DNA of 64,000 nucleotides. Origin: Algoriphagus alkaliphilus. Its GTDB lineage: Bacteria; Bacteroidota; Bacteroidia; Cytophagales; Cyclobacteriaceae. Every line of letters begins with the position of its first letter. The stretch's first letter is position 1. The notes below the pieces were generated by a model, which worked only from the letters and a program-made list of their open reading frames with translations, was not told the origin of the DNA and searched no databases. Location of the stretch: contig NZ_FMXE01000026.1 of the NCBI RefSeq assembly GCF_900103735.1, positions 1 to 64,000 of the forward strand, read 5' to 3'. Made by a program: the position numbers and the translations under genes. This document shows, one piece after another, positions 1-9,152 of this stretch.

Positions 1-230
1 AAAGTAGCCCAGTCTAATACCGAAAGACACAAACTCACCACGGTGGAGTCCAACAGATAGACTGGTGCCTTGGTACTCTTGGCAAAATGACAGAACAGCA
101 TCGATGCCAAATGCGTCCAACTGTCAAAGCCTTTGCAGGCCTTGTCGGTTTGTTTCTCTTCAACCAGTTTCTTGAAAATTGGACGCTCGGTTTTTTTAAT
201 AATCTGCGAAAACAAGGTAATATTACCCAT
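1..230 (-). pseudogene. IS4-family transposase remnant, internally deleted, runs off left edge
   Basis: The minus strand reads open for 76 codons from the ATG at 230 to the window edge. The first ~52 residues, ending FDSWTHLASMLFCHFAKS, look like the N-terminal domain (DUF4372 type) of Bacteroidota IS4 transposases. The next block, KAPVYLLDSTVVSLCLS, looks like the start of the DDE core, with the first catalytic aspartate in LLDST. As I know the family, these two blocks are separated by roughly 60-70 residues, so an in-frame internal deletion appears to have joined them and the product is probably inactive. The rest lies outside the window. Bases 231-350, between this ATG and the methyltransferase, hold a CT-rich run (GACCTCTCTCTCTC) and probably the element's end, but I cannot place an inverted repeat. 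Confidence 0.7.
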
Positions 231-350
231 GAGAGGTCTCAGGTTTTTGGTGCAAACCCAAATTAAATAGTTTGGGCAAAAATCGGGACCTCTCTCTCTC
301 TTTATTTAGGACGGTATTGAAGTGCTTTCAATTCTTTCCTTGAGAAATAA

Positions 351-1688
351 TTGAACTTCACCATTCCGACAGCTTATGTCAAACAGAAAGTGTTTGACAA
401 GGTGGGTGAATACCTTGATCCAAATTCGATATATTTGATTGATTATATTGTTTACAGATTAAGCTCAGAAATGCCCGTTAAATACTCAGAATTAAAGAAA
501 AAATTGAAAATTGAAATCAAAAAGCCAGAACAGACCGAATTGGCTTATTTGACCCACTTTTTACATGATGCCGGAAATGGAGCTTCCAAGTATTATCAAG
601 TAGGCGCAACCGAATACGCTGAAACAATTTTGGACATGGTGGCTGAACCTTGGTATCAGGGATATCTCCCAATCAAATGGGACATCCCTTTTCCTCCTCC
701 TGAAAACCCCAAATTCAAGTTCATCGATCTCTTTGCAGGTATCGGAGGCTTTAGAATGGCCTTCCAGAATTTAGGGGGCAAGTGTGTCTTTACCAGCGAA
801 TGGAATCATTATGCCCAAAAAACCTATGAAGCCAATTTTGGAGAAGTTCCCTTCGGAGATATCACCAAGATTGATGAAAAGGAAATACCTGATCATGATA
901 TTTTAGTCGGCGGTTTTCCATGCCAGCCTTTTTCAATAGCTGGCGTTTCGAAAAAAAATTCATTGGGCAGAACCCATGGGTTTTTGGATGAAACCCAAGG
1001 CACTCTGTTTTTTGATATTGCTAGGATCATAAATGAAAAACGGCCGAAAGCATTCCTTCTAGAAAATGTCAAAAACCTTGTCTCACATGATAAAGGGAAA
1101 ACATTCAAGATTATCTCTGAGACTTTGAAGGAGTTGGGGTATAATATTCATTATCGGGTACTTGATGGCAAATATTATGCACCTCAACACCGGGAGCGGA
1201 TAATAATTGTTGGATTTAATAGAGGTGTTTTTCATGGAAATGAAGAGTTTTCATTTCCTGAAATGCCCGATAATCCTCCGATGGTAATCGAGGATATTCT
1301 GGAGAAAGAGGTAGATGACAAATATACGCTAACTGATAATCTCTGGGATTACTTGCAAAAATATGCTATGAAACATAAAGCAGCAGGAAATGGCTTTGGC
1401 TTTGGTATGGTAAAATTTGATGGAATCTCCAGAACCCTAAGTGCTAGGTATTACAAAGATGGATCTGAAATTCTGATACCCCAGGAAGGCAAAAATCCAA
1501 GGAGATTAACTCCGAGAGAATGCGCTAGACTCCAAGGATATCCAGAAAATTTTATCGTTCCATCTTACGTGTCGGATACTCAAGCCTATAAACAGTTCGG
1601 AAATTCGGTAGTGATGCCATTGATGGAGGCAGTAGGTTCTCAAATTGTAAATACCTTCGAAGAATATGACTCTAGAAAACCTGTTTAG
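351..1688 (+). CDS. Dcm-like DNA (cytosine-5)-methyltransferase
   Basis: Methylates C5 of cytosine in a specific DNA site and protects the host from the nuclease encoded next. Motif I ([11 protein letters not shown]) is at residues 124-134, the catalytic PCQ with Cys191 at 190-192, ENV at 239-241, QHRER at 279-283, and the closing FGNSVV at 416-421. Blocks [20 protein letters not shown] and [15 protein letters not shown] are very close to Escherichia coli Dcm, so CCWGG or a close variant is the inferred target. About 120 residues precede the catalytic domain, as in Dcm. The frame has a TAA directly upstream, so the only long start is TTG at 351; the next ATG is codon 41. Either TTG is used or the neighbouring IS element removed the original start. 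It overlaps the nuclease gene by 23 bp. Confidence 0.9.
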   Translation: MNFTIPTAYVKQKVFDKVGEYLDPNSIYLIDYIVYRLSSEMPVKYSELKKKLKIEIKKPEQTELAYLTHFLHDAGNGASKYYQVGATEYAETILDMVAEPWYQGYLPIKWDIPFPPPENPKFKFIDLFAGIGGFRMAFQNLGGKCVFTSEWNHYAQKTYEANFGEVPFGDITKIDEKEIPDHDILVGGFPCQPFSIAGVSKKNSLGRTHGFLDETQGTLFFDIARIINEKRPKAFLLENVKNLVSHDKGKTFKIISETLKELGYNIHYRVLDGKYYAPQHRERIIIVGFNRGVFHGNEEFSFPEMPDNPPMVIEDILEKEVDDKYTLTDNLWDYLQKYAMKHKAAGNGFGFGMVKFDGISRTLSARYYKDGSEILIPQEGKNPRRLTPRECARLQGYPENFIVPSYVSDTQAYKQFGNSVVMPLMEAVGSQIVNTFEEYDSRKPV

Positions 1689-2979
1689 AGTTTTTGATAA
1701 TTATGGTTGTCAGAAAGTTTTTGTAAAAAGTTTATCCCCTAATGACAACTCAAAAAACCAAGTCTATTTGGCGGGAAGTTTTGATTTGTTGAATGTGTTC
1801 CCAATAAAAGAAATCATTTCAGACTCATCAGGTGATTGGGAACGAGATAGATTTAAGGCTAGTTTGAATTTTTCTTGGATAACAGATGAAGGTAATTTAA
1901 GCCCAGCTCCTAAATCTCAATTAATCCTATATCCAAAATATCCTGAAATACGATTTTCTGGTTTTTTACAAAAATCAGAAAATCCTCCCTCAGACTTGAT
2001 GACCGTTAGATTAGCCGGAAGACTATTGTTCATGTCTGTTACTAATCGAGGAGAAATTTTGGGTTACGTTGCACATCCAGATTCTTCTTTGGCTACTGAC
2101 TTTAATGGAATAAATGGATTACAAGCGTATGGTGTTTTTAAAGTATATGAGTTAAAATCTGAAAAGGGGGCAAGAGAAAACCTACTTAGTGAATTGTACC
2201 GAATTCATAAAATTGGATGGATTGATTCCAAAAGATTGGATAAAGATGGTTCTATCCTATCGTGTTTGGCTCCAAATTGTGGCGGCTATACACTTGAAGC
2301 GGAATTAGGAATTACACCAAATGGGTTTTCTGAACCTGATTACCTTGGCTGGGAACTAAAGCAGTTTGGAGTTTCTGATTTTCTCAGAACTCAAAGCGCG
2401 ATCATCACACTAATGACACCGGAGCCAACTGGAGGATTTTATAAGGAACAGGGAGTAGTTGAATTTTTGAGAAAGTATGGTTATCCAGACAAGAATGGGA
2501 AAGCGGATCGAATCAATTTTGGTGGGATTCATAAGGTTGGCTTGGTTCATCCTTTGACTAACCTGAATATGGAATTAATTGGATTTGACCACGGTATCGG
2601 AAAAATTAGAAATACTGATGGAAGAATTGCATTATTGGATAAAACAGGTCTTGAAGTTGCATCTTGGTCATTTGCTTCATTGTTAAAACACTGGAACAGA
2701 AAACATAATCTTGCATGTTATATTCCATCTATGTCACAAACACAACCAAATCGACAATATCAATTCGGCAACAGTATCATCTTAGGAACAGGGACTGTTT
2801 TTACCTTATTACTGAAGGAGATGGCAGTTGGGAATATTTATTATGATCCGGGAATAAAGTTGGAAAATGCCACAAAAGGGGTTCCGAAGGCAAAGCGAAG
2901 AAGTCAGTTTAGAATTAAATCGGGTAATTTAGGCAGTCTATACAAAGTAAATGAACAGATTGATTTGCTTAAGCTTTAA
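1666..2979 (+). CDS. MvaI/BcnI-family type II restriction endonuclease
   Basis: The predicted nuclease partner of the Dcm-like methyltransferase. Residues 206-234 carry the family signature [11 protein letters not shown] followed by [10 protein letters not shown], giving likely PD-(D/E)xK residues Glu211, Asp225, Glu230 and Lys232. MvaI cuts CCWGG and BcnI cuts CCSGG, so the target should be a CCNGG-type site; the Dcm-like partner favours CCWGG (inference). MvaI and BcnI themselves are about 240 residues; this protein has 437, with ~190 extra N-terminal residues, an arrangement I recall from other family members. The ATG at 1666 lies inside the end of the methyltransferase gene, so expression is probably translationally coupled. 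Its 3' end overlaps the convergent ORF6N gene by 11 bp. Confidence 0.85.
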   Translation: MTLENLFRVFDNYGCQKVFVKSLSPNDNSKNQVYLAGSFDLLNVFPIKEIISDSSGDWERDRFKASLNFSWITDEGNLSPAPKSQLILYPKYPEIRFSGFLQKSENPPSDLMTVRLAGRLLFMSVTNRGEILGYVAHPDSSLATDFNGINGLQAYGVFKVYELKSEKGARENLLSELYRIHKIGWIDSKRLDKDGSILSCLAPNCGGYTLEAELGITPNGFSEPDYLGWELKQFGVSDFLRTQSAIITLMTPEPTGGFYKEQGVVEFLRKYGYPDKNGKADRINFGGIHKVGLVHPLTNLNMELIGFDHGIGKIRNTDGRIALLDKTGLEVASWSFASLLKHWNRKHNLACYIPSMSQTQPNRQYQFGNSIILGTGTVFTLLLKEMAVGNIYYDPGIKLENATKGVPKAKRRSQFRIKSGNLGSLYKVNEQIDLLKL

Positions 2980-3556
2980 GAATAACCTTTTTTAAATCGA
3001 GATTTTGATTCCACAAAATAAGTTCAATAAATCCCCAACAACATTGAACTTGCCCATCTAATAAGACACCTTGTGATGGGATGGAATCTTTGTTGTCCAG
3101 AGCTTTGAAGACTTTATCGAATTTTTGATCGGTTTCGAGTTGTTTGAGTTCGATCCTATCCAATCTGGAAATAATCAATTGATTGTCTTGGACCATCTTT
3201 CGCAGGGCTACAAAAGCCCTCATAATGGCTACATGAACCTTTACTGCGATTTCACTTTTTATTACTCCCGATAGTCCTGCTACGCCTTGTTCGGTAAAAA
3301 CTAGAGGAAGTTTTCTTCTGCCTCCCCAACTTGATATCCCATTTTGCGATTTCAAGTTCTCCCATTCCTCTTTAGAGAGTTGAAACATAAAATCTGTTGG
3401 AAAACGGTCAACATTTCGTTTTACCTGTTCATTTAATCTTCCTGTTGGTATACCATAAATTTCTGCCAGATCTTCGTCAAGCATTACTTGCACACCTCTG
3501 ATTGTAAAAATCCGATTTTCGATCCCTTGGCTGGAAAGCGGAAGTTCTTTGCTCAT
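2969..3556 (-). CDS. ORF6N domain-containing protein
   Basis: Residues ~10-100 match the ORF6N domain, a DNA-binding domain first seen in phage antirepressor-like proteins: IFTIRGVQVMLDEDLAEIYG, then RFPTDFMFQLSKEEW, then LPLVFTEQGVAGLSGV. A coiled-coil-like stretch follows (SRLDRIELKQLETDQKFDKV). Relatives often continue after the QG-DGQ block into a phospholipase-D-like region; here only ~28 residues follow (DGQVQCCWGFIELILWNQ...), so the C-terminus looks shortened or replaced. The stop lies inside the 3' end of the convergent restriction gene. Role unknown; likely transcriptional or mobile-element related. Confidence 0.8.
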   Translation of the reverse strand: MSKELPLSSQGIENRIFTIRGVQVMLDEDLAEIYGIPTGRLNEQVKRNVDRFPTDFMFQLSKEEWENLKSQNGISSWGGRRKLPLVFTEQGVAGLSGVIKSEIAVKVHVAIMRAFVALRKMVQDNQLIISRLDRIELKQLETDQKFDKVFKALDNKDSIPSQGVLLDGQVQCCWGFIELILWNQNLDLKKVILKA

Positions 3557-3622
3557 GATTTTAAAAGTCAGGTTGAAAAATTAATCAAGTAGTATTTTAA
3601 AAATAAGGATTTTTTGAAAGTT

Positions 3623-4459
3623 TTAAACTTTAGGTTTCAAAGTCTCCAAACTCTTCCGATGCAGTACCAAGGACTTCATCTGGGAGATGGCCATTTGATT
3701 GAGTTGAAGCAAGCGTTCGGATTGCGTCAAGCCCTGATGGATCAAAAGTGCATTGGTGCTTTCCATATTTGACAGGACTACGAGCTGCTCAAGGTTGGCG
3801 AAATCTCTGATGTTGCCTTTTTTATCCGGATTAGCATCCCGCCATTGTTTTGCTGTCTTTCCAAACAAGGCCATGTTGAGGACATCGGCTTCATTGGCAT
3901 AGATTATCGCGGCTTGGTTACTGGTGATTGTAGCAGGAATTAGGTTTTCTTTAATTGCGTCGGTGTGGATGTGATAATTTACTTTTGCCAGTGTCCGCTG
4001 GAAGTTCCATTCTAAGTTATGGCGGTTATTTTCATCTTCTTTGAGACGCTGAAATTCTTTGATCAAAAAAAACTTAAATTCTGCGCTTAGCCAAGTAGCA
4101 AATTCGAAAGCTATGTCTCTATGGGCAAATGTTCCCCCATATCTTCCGGATTTTGAAATTATACCAATTGCTTGAGTAGCTTCAATCCATTTTTGTGGAG
4201 TTAATGCAAAACTATTAGATCCAGATTGATTTTTAAAAGCATCGAATTCGATGCTTTTAAAAATCGGGTTATTCAATTGTTCCCAAAGTCCACAAAATTC
4301 GATCGCACTTCGTGTCCTCATCCAATTTTGGATTATGTAATTTGTCCGGTCTGCATCCCGATATCTTGCCATATCAGTTAATGAGATATAGTCATTAGAA
4401 TTGGTCGACAGGAAAGTGATTTCAGTTCCTTTGACCGTTATTTTCTTCCCTTTTGCCAT
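3623..4459 (-). CDS. KilA-N domain-containing protein
   Basis: The N-terminal ~115 residues form a KilA-N DNA-binding domain: NDYISLTDMARYRDADRTN, then NWMRTRSAIEFCGLWEQLNN, then KSGRYGGTFAHRDIAFEFA and WLSAEFKFFLIKEFQRLK. The remaining ~130 residues are helical (ATITSNQAAIIYANEADVLN, KQWRDANP) and resemble the C-terminal half of chromosomal KilA-N proteins of Bacteroidota. It lies in the same orientation as the ORF6N gene, 66 bp away, so the two may be co-transcribed with this one first. KilA-N proteins are common in phages and beside restriction systems; no specific function can be assigned. Confidence 0.85.
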   Translation of the reverse strand: MAKGKKITVKGTEITFLSTNSNDYISLTDMARYRDADRTNYIIQNWMRTRSAIEFCGLWEQLNNPIFKSIEFDAFKNQSGSNSFALTPQKWIEATQAIGIISKSGRYGGTFAHRDIAFEFATWLSAEFKFFLIKEFQRLKEDENNRHNLEWNFQRTLAKVNYHIHTDAIKENLIPATITSNQAAIIYANEADVLNMALFGKTAKQWRDANPDKKGNIRDFANLEQLVVLSNMESTNALLIHQGLTQSERLLQLNQMAISQMKSLVLHRKSLETLKPKV

Positions 4460-4633
4460 AAAAAATCTGGTTTAATTGTTTAAAGATTGGCTTTCATATC
4501 CTCTATTCAATTTACAAATAATGAATATCGAATGGTAAACATCGAATGATGAAGGGGCCGAATTTCGAATCTCAAATTTTCCATTTCAGCTTGACATCTA
4601 ATTAACCATTAACAAATAACCCTTAACTCCAGT

Positions 4634-4686
4634 GAGATTGCTTCGTCGCTGCGCTCCTCCCTCCACGGCGGGCAGGCGCAATGACG
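4634..4686. repeat. Dispersed GC-rich intergenic repeat
   Basis: GAGATTGCTTCGTCGCTGCG, then CTCCTCC, then a CACGGCGGGCAGGCG segment and CAATGACG. The outer parts resemble a short repeat widespread between Bacteroidota genes; the GC-rich middle looks like a second repeat inserted into it. The base composition is clearly higher in G+C than the flanks. The rest of the 4460-4686 gap is AT-rich with no gene seen. Confidence 0.5.
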
Positions 4687-7600
4687 CTACGCCAACTCCC
4701 TCAAATCCACCGGTACCACCCGACTCACACCAGCCTCGATCATTGTAATCCCATAAATAATATCCGTGCTGGCCATGGTGCGCTTGTTGTGCGTCACAAT
4801 GATAAACTGGCTCTCGGCACTAAACTTTTGGATGATGTGGTTAAACTTATCGATGTTGGCGTCGTCAAGTGGTGCATCCACTTCGTCAAAAATACAGAAG
4901 GGCGCGGGCTTCAGGAGGTAGATCGAAAAGAGGAGGGAAGTGGCAGTCAGCGTTTTTTCCCCACCTGAAAGTTGATTGATGGTCAAGGGACGCTTACCCT
5001 TGGGCTTGGCGATGATCTCGATGGCACTTTCCAGCGGATTGCTCGGATCCATCAAGGTCAGGTCACAGTCGTCCTGCTCGGTAAAGAGCGAGCGGAAGAC
5101 CTTGATAAAGTTCTCCTTGATCTTGCCAAAGGCATCCAAAAATGTCTCCCGCGCCACCTGATCGATTTCCGAAATTGTAGTCAAAAGGCTTTGCTTGGCA
5201 TTGAAAAGATCAGCCTTCTGCGAAGTGATAAAGTCATAGCGCACTTTGATCTCGTCGTAGGCTTCCATCGCCATGGGGTTGATCGGGCCGATTTTCTCCA
5301 GTCGCTCCTTTTGCTTTCGCACGAGTTCCCGGAGTTCCTCCTCCGCAAAATCTGTGAATTCAGGATCCAAATTCGGGTTTTCCTCCATCAGCGAATCAAG
5401 GTCTAACTCAAACTCCACACTCAGGCGCTCTTTCATTCCGCTCATCTTGAGCTTAATCTCGTTGATGCTGTTTTGGAGTTCCTGCAGGAGTACGTCAAAT
5501 CCTTCCTTGGTTTTCTGCAGGCTGCGAATTCGGGTATCGGTCTCATCGATCATCCCGCGGGCACCGTAGTAGTCTTTTTCGGCCTCTGTGACTCCAACTT
5601 CAATGTTTTCCTTTTCGGAGTAAAGCTCAATCAGTTCGTCGTCCTTCACTTCATTGTTGTCGAGGAGGGATTTGATCTCTGAATCCAGTTGGGCGAGTTC
5701 GGCCTGAGACTTTTCGATTCGCTCTTTGGAGCTTTCAAAGGCATTTTGCTTAAACTCAATTTCCTGCTCCAGACTGTTCACCCGGTTGACCTGCTGGATG
5801 TAGGTGATATTTTCTTGGTTGAAGGTCTGAGATTTCTCGGCCAGTTTCTTGTTTTCGGCTTCTACTTCTTCATTGACCAAGGTGAGTCCTTCCGACAGTT
5901 CGGAAAAACTTGCTTTCTGATCGGTTAGTTGAGGAAGGATCTCTATCAGACTATCCTCCAGGCTGGCTATGCGATCCAAAATATCCTCCCGCTTATGCAC
6001 ATTGGAGGAGAGGAGTTCGGCCAGCTGTTCCTTTTTGGTTCGGACGGATACGTAAGCCGAGTTGAGTTCATTGATGCGGATTTGGCTTTCCTCCAGGGTT
6101 TTCTTGTGGCTGACTTCCTTCAGCTTCATCAGGTCGCTGAGCTTTTGGTCTAGGTTGGCACGGGTCGAACTCACCTTCTTGCTCAGGTCTTTGATTTCAC
6201 GGTCCAGCTTTTCCAGGTTCTTTGCCCGACCGATTCGCTTTCCTTCGAAAAGTCCCACCGAACCGCCGGAAAGGGAGAATTTACGCTTGATGTATTTGCC
6301 GTTTTCAGAGAGAAAGACACACTCTGAATCCACGGGGAAATCCTTGTATTCTCCCTGCACGAGATAGACATTGTCCAGGATGAAATTGATCAGACGACCG
6401 TACTTGACATCAAATTCGATGATCTCCGTCACCGCGATGGCATTGGCGAAAAGCTTGCTCTGTCCCGCCTTAAACCGCTCAAAATGCTCCAGCACGAAGA
6501 AATTGGCTTTACCACGTGCCGCATCACTGAGCAGCTGAATCGCCGCAATGGCCTGATCCTCTGTGTCCACCACATAATAATTCATGTATGATTCGAGGTA
6601 GTTTTCGATGGTCACCCGGTACTTTTCATCCGTGGTCAGCAGGTCGGAGAGCAGGGGAATGTCCTTGCCCCAGGTCGGGTTTTTCTTCAGGAATTTAATC
6701 GCTTCGGGAAAGCCCTCCAGGTTTTCGACCAGAGACTTGGTGAGGTTGTATTCGTTGGTTTTGGAGTCGAGCTTGCGGGAAGAATTAGTCAATTCCTCCC
6801 GGATCATTTCGATCACACGATTGGTTTCTTCGATCTTTTGGTCCTGATCCTCCTGCTTGGATTTGAGTTGGGCAAAAGCCGCAATCGCCTCATCCAATTC
6901 GGCCTTCAGCTCCACCATTTTGTCCTCAAACTCCACCAAACTTGCTTCCTGGGAGGAATCATCTGAAGATGTACGTTCCAATTCCTGCTTTAATGTGCTG
7001 AGCTGAATCTGCTTGATTTCAACCTCTTTGCCGAGTTGATACACCCGTTCTTTGAGGCTTTCAAACTTCAGGCTTTGCTCTTTTTGGCTTTGCTGCCTAG
7101 CGGAAGTGATCAGTTTCTGTGCATCGTATTGCTCACGCAGTTCGGAGACAATGTGGTCCTTTTCCGCAAGGATTTTCTCCGCGGATTCTTTCTCCTGCTG
7201 AAGCGATCGGATACTAAATCCAGCCCGGTCATTTGACTTGCGATCGGTGTCGATTTGCCCACGCAAAGCCTGGGAGCGATCCTCGAGGAAGCGCATCCGC
7301 TCGTTTTTAATTTTCTTCTCCGACTCAAAAGCCCTGATTTTATTCACATGCTCGTTGAGTGTTTTTTGACGGGAGGAGAGGAGTTTCTCCTTTATAATCA
7401 AGTCTGCCTTCAGTTGGCTCAATAAGGCCTCCTGATCAGTGATTTGCGTGCTGAGCTGAAGCTTTCGATCCGATTCGCTCTGGATTTTTGAATTCGCTTC
7501 AATCAGTGCCGTGCTGTATTTCTCTATGGATTTTTTGGCCATGTTGATACTGGCCACGCGATAATCCGCCTTGATTTCAAAATATTTGGCAGCCTGTTTG

Positions 7601-8226
7601 GCCTGTTTCTCGAGGCTTTTCAGGTTTTTGTCAATTTCAAAAAGCAAATCTTCCACTCGTGCAAGATCTGCGTCTGTGTCTTCCAGTTTGCGAAGGGTCT
7701 CGCGCTTTCGGTTTTTGAACTTGGAGATTCCGGCAGCTTCCTCGAAGAGTTCGCGGCGTGAGTTGTTTTTGTCATTCAGCAACTCATCGATCATCTTGAG
7801 TTCGATGATCGCATAGGAATTGGAGTTGATCCCCGTGTCCATGAAGAGGTTGGAGATATCTTTCAATCGGCAGGATACGCCGTTGATTTGGTATTCGCTT
7901 TCACCGGTTCGGTAATAGCGGCGAGTTATGGTGACGTGCGTGTATTCGGTAGGGAGGAGATTTTTGGTGTTTTCAAAGGTCAGGGAAACCTCCGCCATAT
8001 TGGTAGGCTTGCGGTTTTTGGTTCCGTTGAAGATGACGTTTTCCATCTTGTCGGAGCGGAGCAAGCGGGACTTTTGCTCGCCGAGTACCCATCGGATGGC
8101 GTCCACGACATTTGACTTGCCGCAACCGTTAGGACCTACGACTCCGGTGATTCCTTTGTCGAAGTGGATGACCATTTTGTCCCCAAAACTCTTAAAGCCC
8201 TTGATCTCCAGTTTACTGAGCAGCAT
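4687..8226 (-). CDS. smc: Chromosome segregation ATPase SMC
   Basis: The core condensin subunit that compacts and segregates the chromosome. With the start at 8226 the protein has 1179 residues, the usual SMC length. The N-terminal head has Walker A GPNGCGKS at residues 31-38; long coiled coils flank a hinge near residues 500-660; the C-terminal head has the signature LSGGEKTL and Walker B FCIFDEVDAPLDD. The frame stays open 91 codons further upstream, but that stretch is unlike any SMC and includes a repeat element, whereas MLLSKLEIKGFKSF is the normal SMC start. AGGGAG lies ~11 bp upstream of the ATG. No scpA/scpB is adjacent. Confidence 0.97.
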   Translation of the reverse strand: MLLSKLEIKGFKSFGDKMVIHFDKGITGVVGPNGCGKSNVVDAIRWVLGEQKSRLLRSDKMENVIFNGTKNRKPTNMAEVSLTFENTKNLLPTEYTHVTITRRYYRTGESEYQINGVSCRLKDISNLFMDTGINSNSYAIIELKMIDELLNDKNNSRRELFEEAAGISKFKNRKRETLRKLEDTDADLARVEDLLFEIDKNLKSLEKQAKQAAKYFEIKADYRVASINMAKKSIEKYSTALIEANSKIQSESDRKLQLSTQITDQEALLSQLKADLIIKEKLLSSRQKTLNEHVNKIRAFESEKKIKNERMRFLEDRSQALRGQIDTDRKSNDRAGFSIRSLQQEKESAEKILAEKDHIVSELREQYDAQKLITSARQQSQKEQSLKFESLKERVYQLGKEVEIKQIQLSTLKQELERTSSDDSSQEASLVEFEDKMVELKAELDEAIAAFAQLKSKQEDQDQKIEETNRVIEMIREELTNSSRKLDSKTNEYNLTKSLVENLEGFPEAIKFLKKNPTWGKDIPLLSDLLTTDEKYRVTIENYLESYMNYYVVDTEDQAIAAIQLLSDAARGKANFFVLEHFERFKAGQSKLFANAIAVTEIIEFDVKYGRLINFILDNVYLVQGEYKDFPVDSECVFLSENGKYIKRKFSLSGGSVGLFEGKRIGRAKNLEKLDREIKDLSKKVSSTRANLDQKLSDLMKLKEVSHKKTLEESQIRINELNSAYVSVRTKKEQLAELLSSNVHKREDILDRIASLEDSLIEILPQLTDQKASFSELSEGLTLVNEEVEAENKKLAEKSQTFNQENITYIQQVNRVNSLEQEIEFKQNAFESSKERIEKSQAELAQLDSEIKSLLDNNEVKDDELIELYSEKENIEVGVTEAEKDYYGARGMIDETDTRIRSLQKTKEGFDVLLQELQNSINEIKLKMSGMKERLSVEFELDLDSLMEENPNLDPEFTDFAEEELRELVRKQKERLEKIGPINPMAMEAYDEIKVRYDFITSQKADLFNAKQSLLTTISEIDQVARETFLDAFGKIKENFIKVFRSLFTEQDDCDLTLMDPSNPLESAIEIIAKPKGKRPLTINQLSGGEKTLTATSLLFSIYLLKPAPFCIFDEVDAPLDDANIDKFNHIIQKFSAESQFIIVTHNKRTMASTDIIYGITMIEAGVSRVVPVDLRELA

Positions 8227-8333
8227 GCTATTTTTTTTCTCCCTGTAAAGGGAACAAAATAAGTCCAAAGCAGGGAAATGGCAAATTATTGTACAAAGTA
8301 CCATGTGCAAAGTACCAAGTAGGGATGAGTGAC

Positions 8334-8459
8334 TAGCGCAAGTATTCCGACTTGTGCTTTGGATAATGTAGTCTTCAGACTGCCCAAGACAGTTAGGAAA
8401 AGCTTGAAAGCAGTCCGTAGACTGCATCATTGTGGGTCCAAGTCTGAAGACTTGAACCA
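8334..8459. repeat. REP-like four-hairpin element, copy A
   Basis: Four short hairpins in a row, each with an AGTC-N4-GACT type core: 8339-8354 (CAAGTATTCCGACTTG), 8370-8381 (AGTCTTCAGACT), 8410-8425 (GCAGTCCGTAGACTGC) and 8439-8454 (CAAGTCTGAAGACTTG). The same set occurs in reverse orientation at 58220-58338. Bases 8290-8325 also contain short AGTAC-type repeats. The layout resembles REP/BIME elements mobilised by RAYT (Y1) transposases; none is encoded here. No gene is seen in the 8227-8521 gap. Confidence 0.75.
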
Positions 8460-8521
8460 AACGTCCCAGATTCCCAACCTCCCTGCTTCCCACTATCAAA
8501 ATTTTGAATTAACTTGAGGGC

Positions 8522-9067
8522 ATGGATTTGGGTAACATCGTTTATATCGTGGCCATTTTGGCCTATTTCATTTATCAGGCCACTCGGAAGAAAAAGGATT
8601 TGGATATGCCGGATTCGGATGAATCTTCACCTCAGGCTCCTCAGAAAGGGATGACTTTTGAGGATTTGATGAAAGAAATCCGTCAGGCTCAAAATCCTAC
8701 TCCTGTTGAAAAACCTGTTCAGGCAAAGCCAAAGCCTGTAATCTCCGAACCACAAAGGGCTGAAGCTTATCGTCCTTACCCGGCCCCGTCCCATCTTCCC
8801 CAAGTCAAAACAGTCTCCCGAAAGCCTGTCATCGTAGAAGATGATGAGGAAATCGAGTATTATGAGGGTTCTTTCGGTGCTTCGAAAAAAGTGCCTTTTC
8901 GGGACTATAAATTCGCCAATTCTGCGGAATTGATTCCTTCATTCAAAATGGACTATGAAGCCATTAAGGCTAAAAAATCAAATCCTTATGCCCAGATTCT
9001 TAAAAACCCGAAAACTTTGAAAGATGCTGTCATCCTGAGTGAAATATTGAAGCCAAAGTTTTTCTGA
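8522..9067 (+). CDS. Conserved hypothetical membrane-anchored protein
   Basis: 181 residues. One N-terminal membrane segment (residues ~4-20, GNIVYIVAILAYFIYQ) is followed by a short basic stretch (RKKK), a proline/acid-rich linker (~25-100), and a C-terminal block with an ENxxL-like helical end (PYAQILKNPKTLKDAVILSE). The topology predicts a large cytoplasmic tail. I do not recognise a named domain; similar proteins with this conserved tail seem to occur in other Bacteroidota. It is divergent from smc and precedes the Rieske operon by 85 bp. Confidence 0.75.
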   Translation: MDLGNIVYIVAILAYFIYQATRKKKDLDMPDSDESSPQAPQKGMTFEDLMKEIRQAQNPTPVEKPVQAKPKPVISEPQRAEAYRPYPAPSHLPQVKTVSRKPVIVEDDEEIEYYEGSFGASKKVPFRDYKFANSAELIPSFKMDYEAIKAKKSNPYAQILKNPKTLKDAVILSEILKPKFF

Positions 9068-9152
9068 TTACAGTAAAAATTTAAAACATTTAGCATCCGT
9101 TTGAGATTATTTATTCGTATTTGATTCTATCTACCGAATAATCAATTTGAAA

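Noticed and set aside
4681..6370. Plus-strand open frames inside smc
   Set aside because: Antisense shadows of a strongly coding gene without start sites or family resemblance.
8227..8499. 91-codon N-terminal extension of SMC
   Set aside because: Unlike any SMC start, and it runs across the REP-like hairpins; the ATG at 8226 gives the usual SMC N-terminus with a ribosome site.
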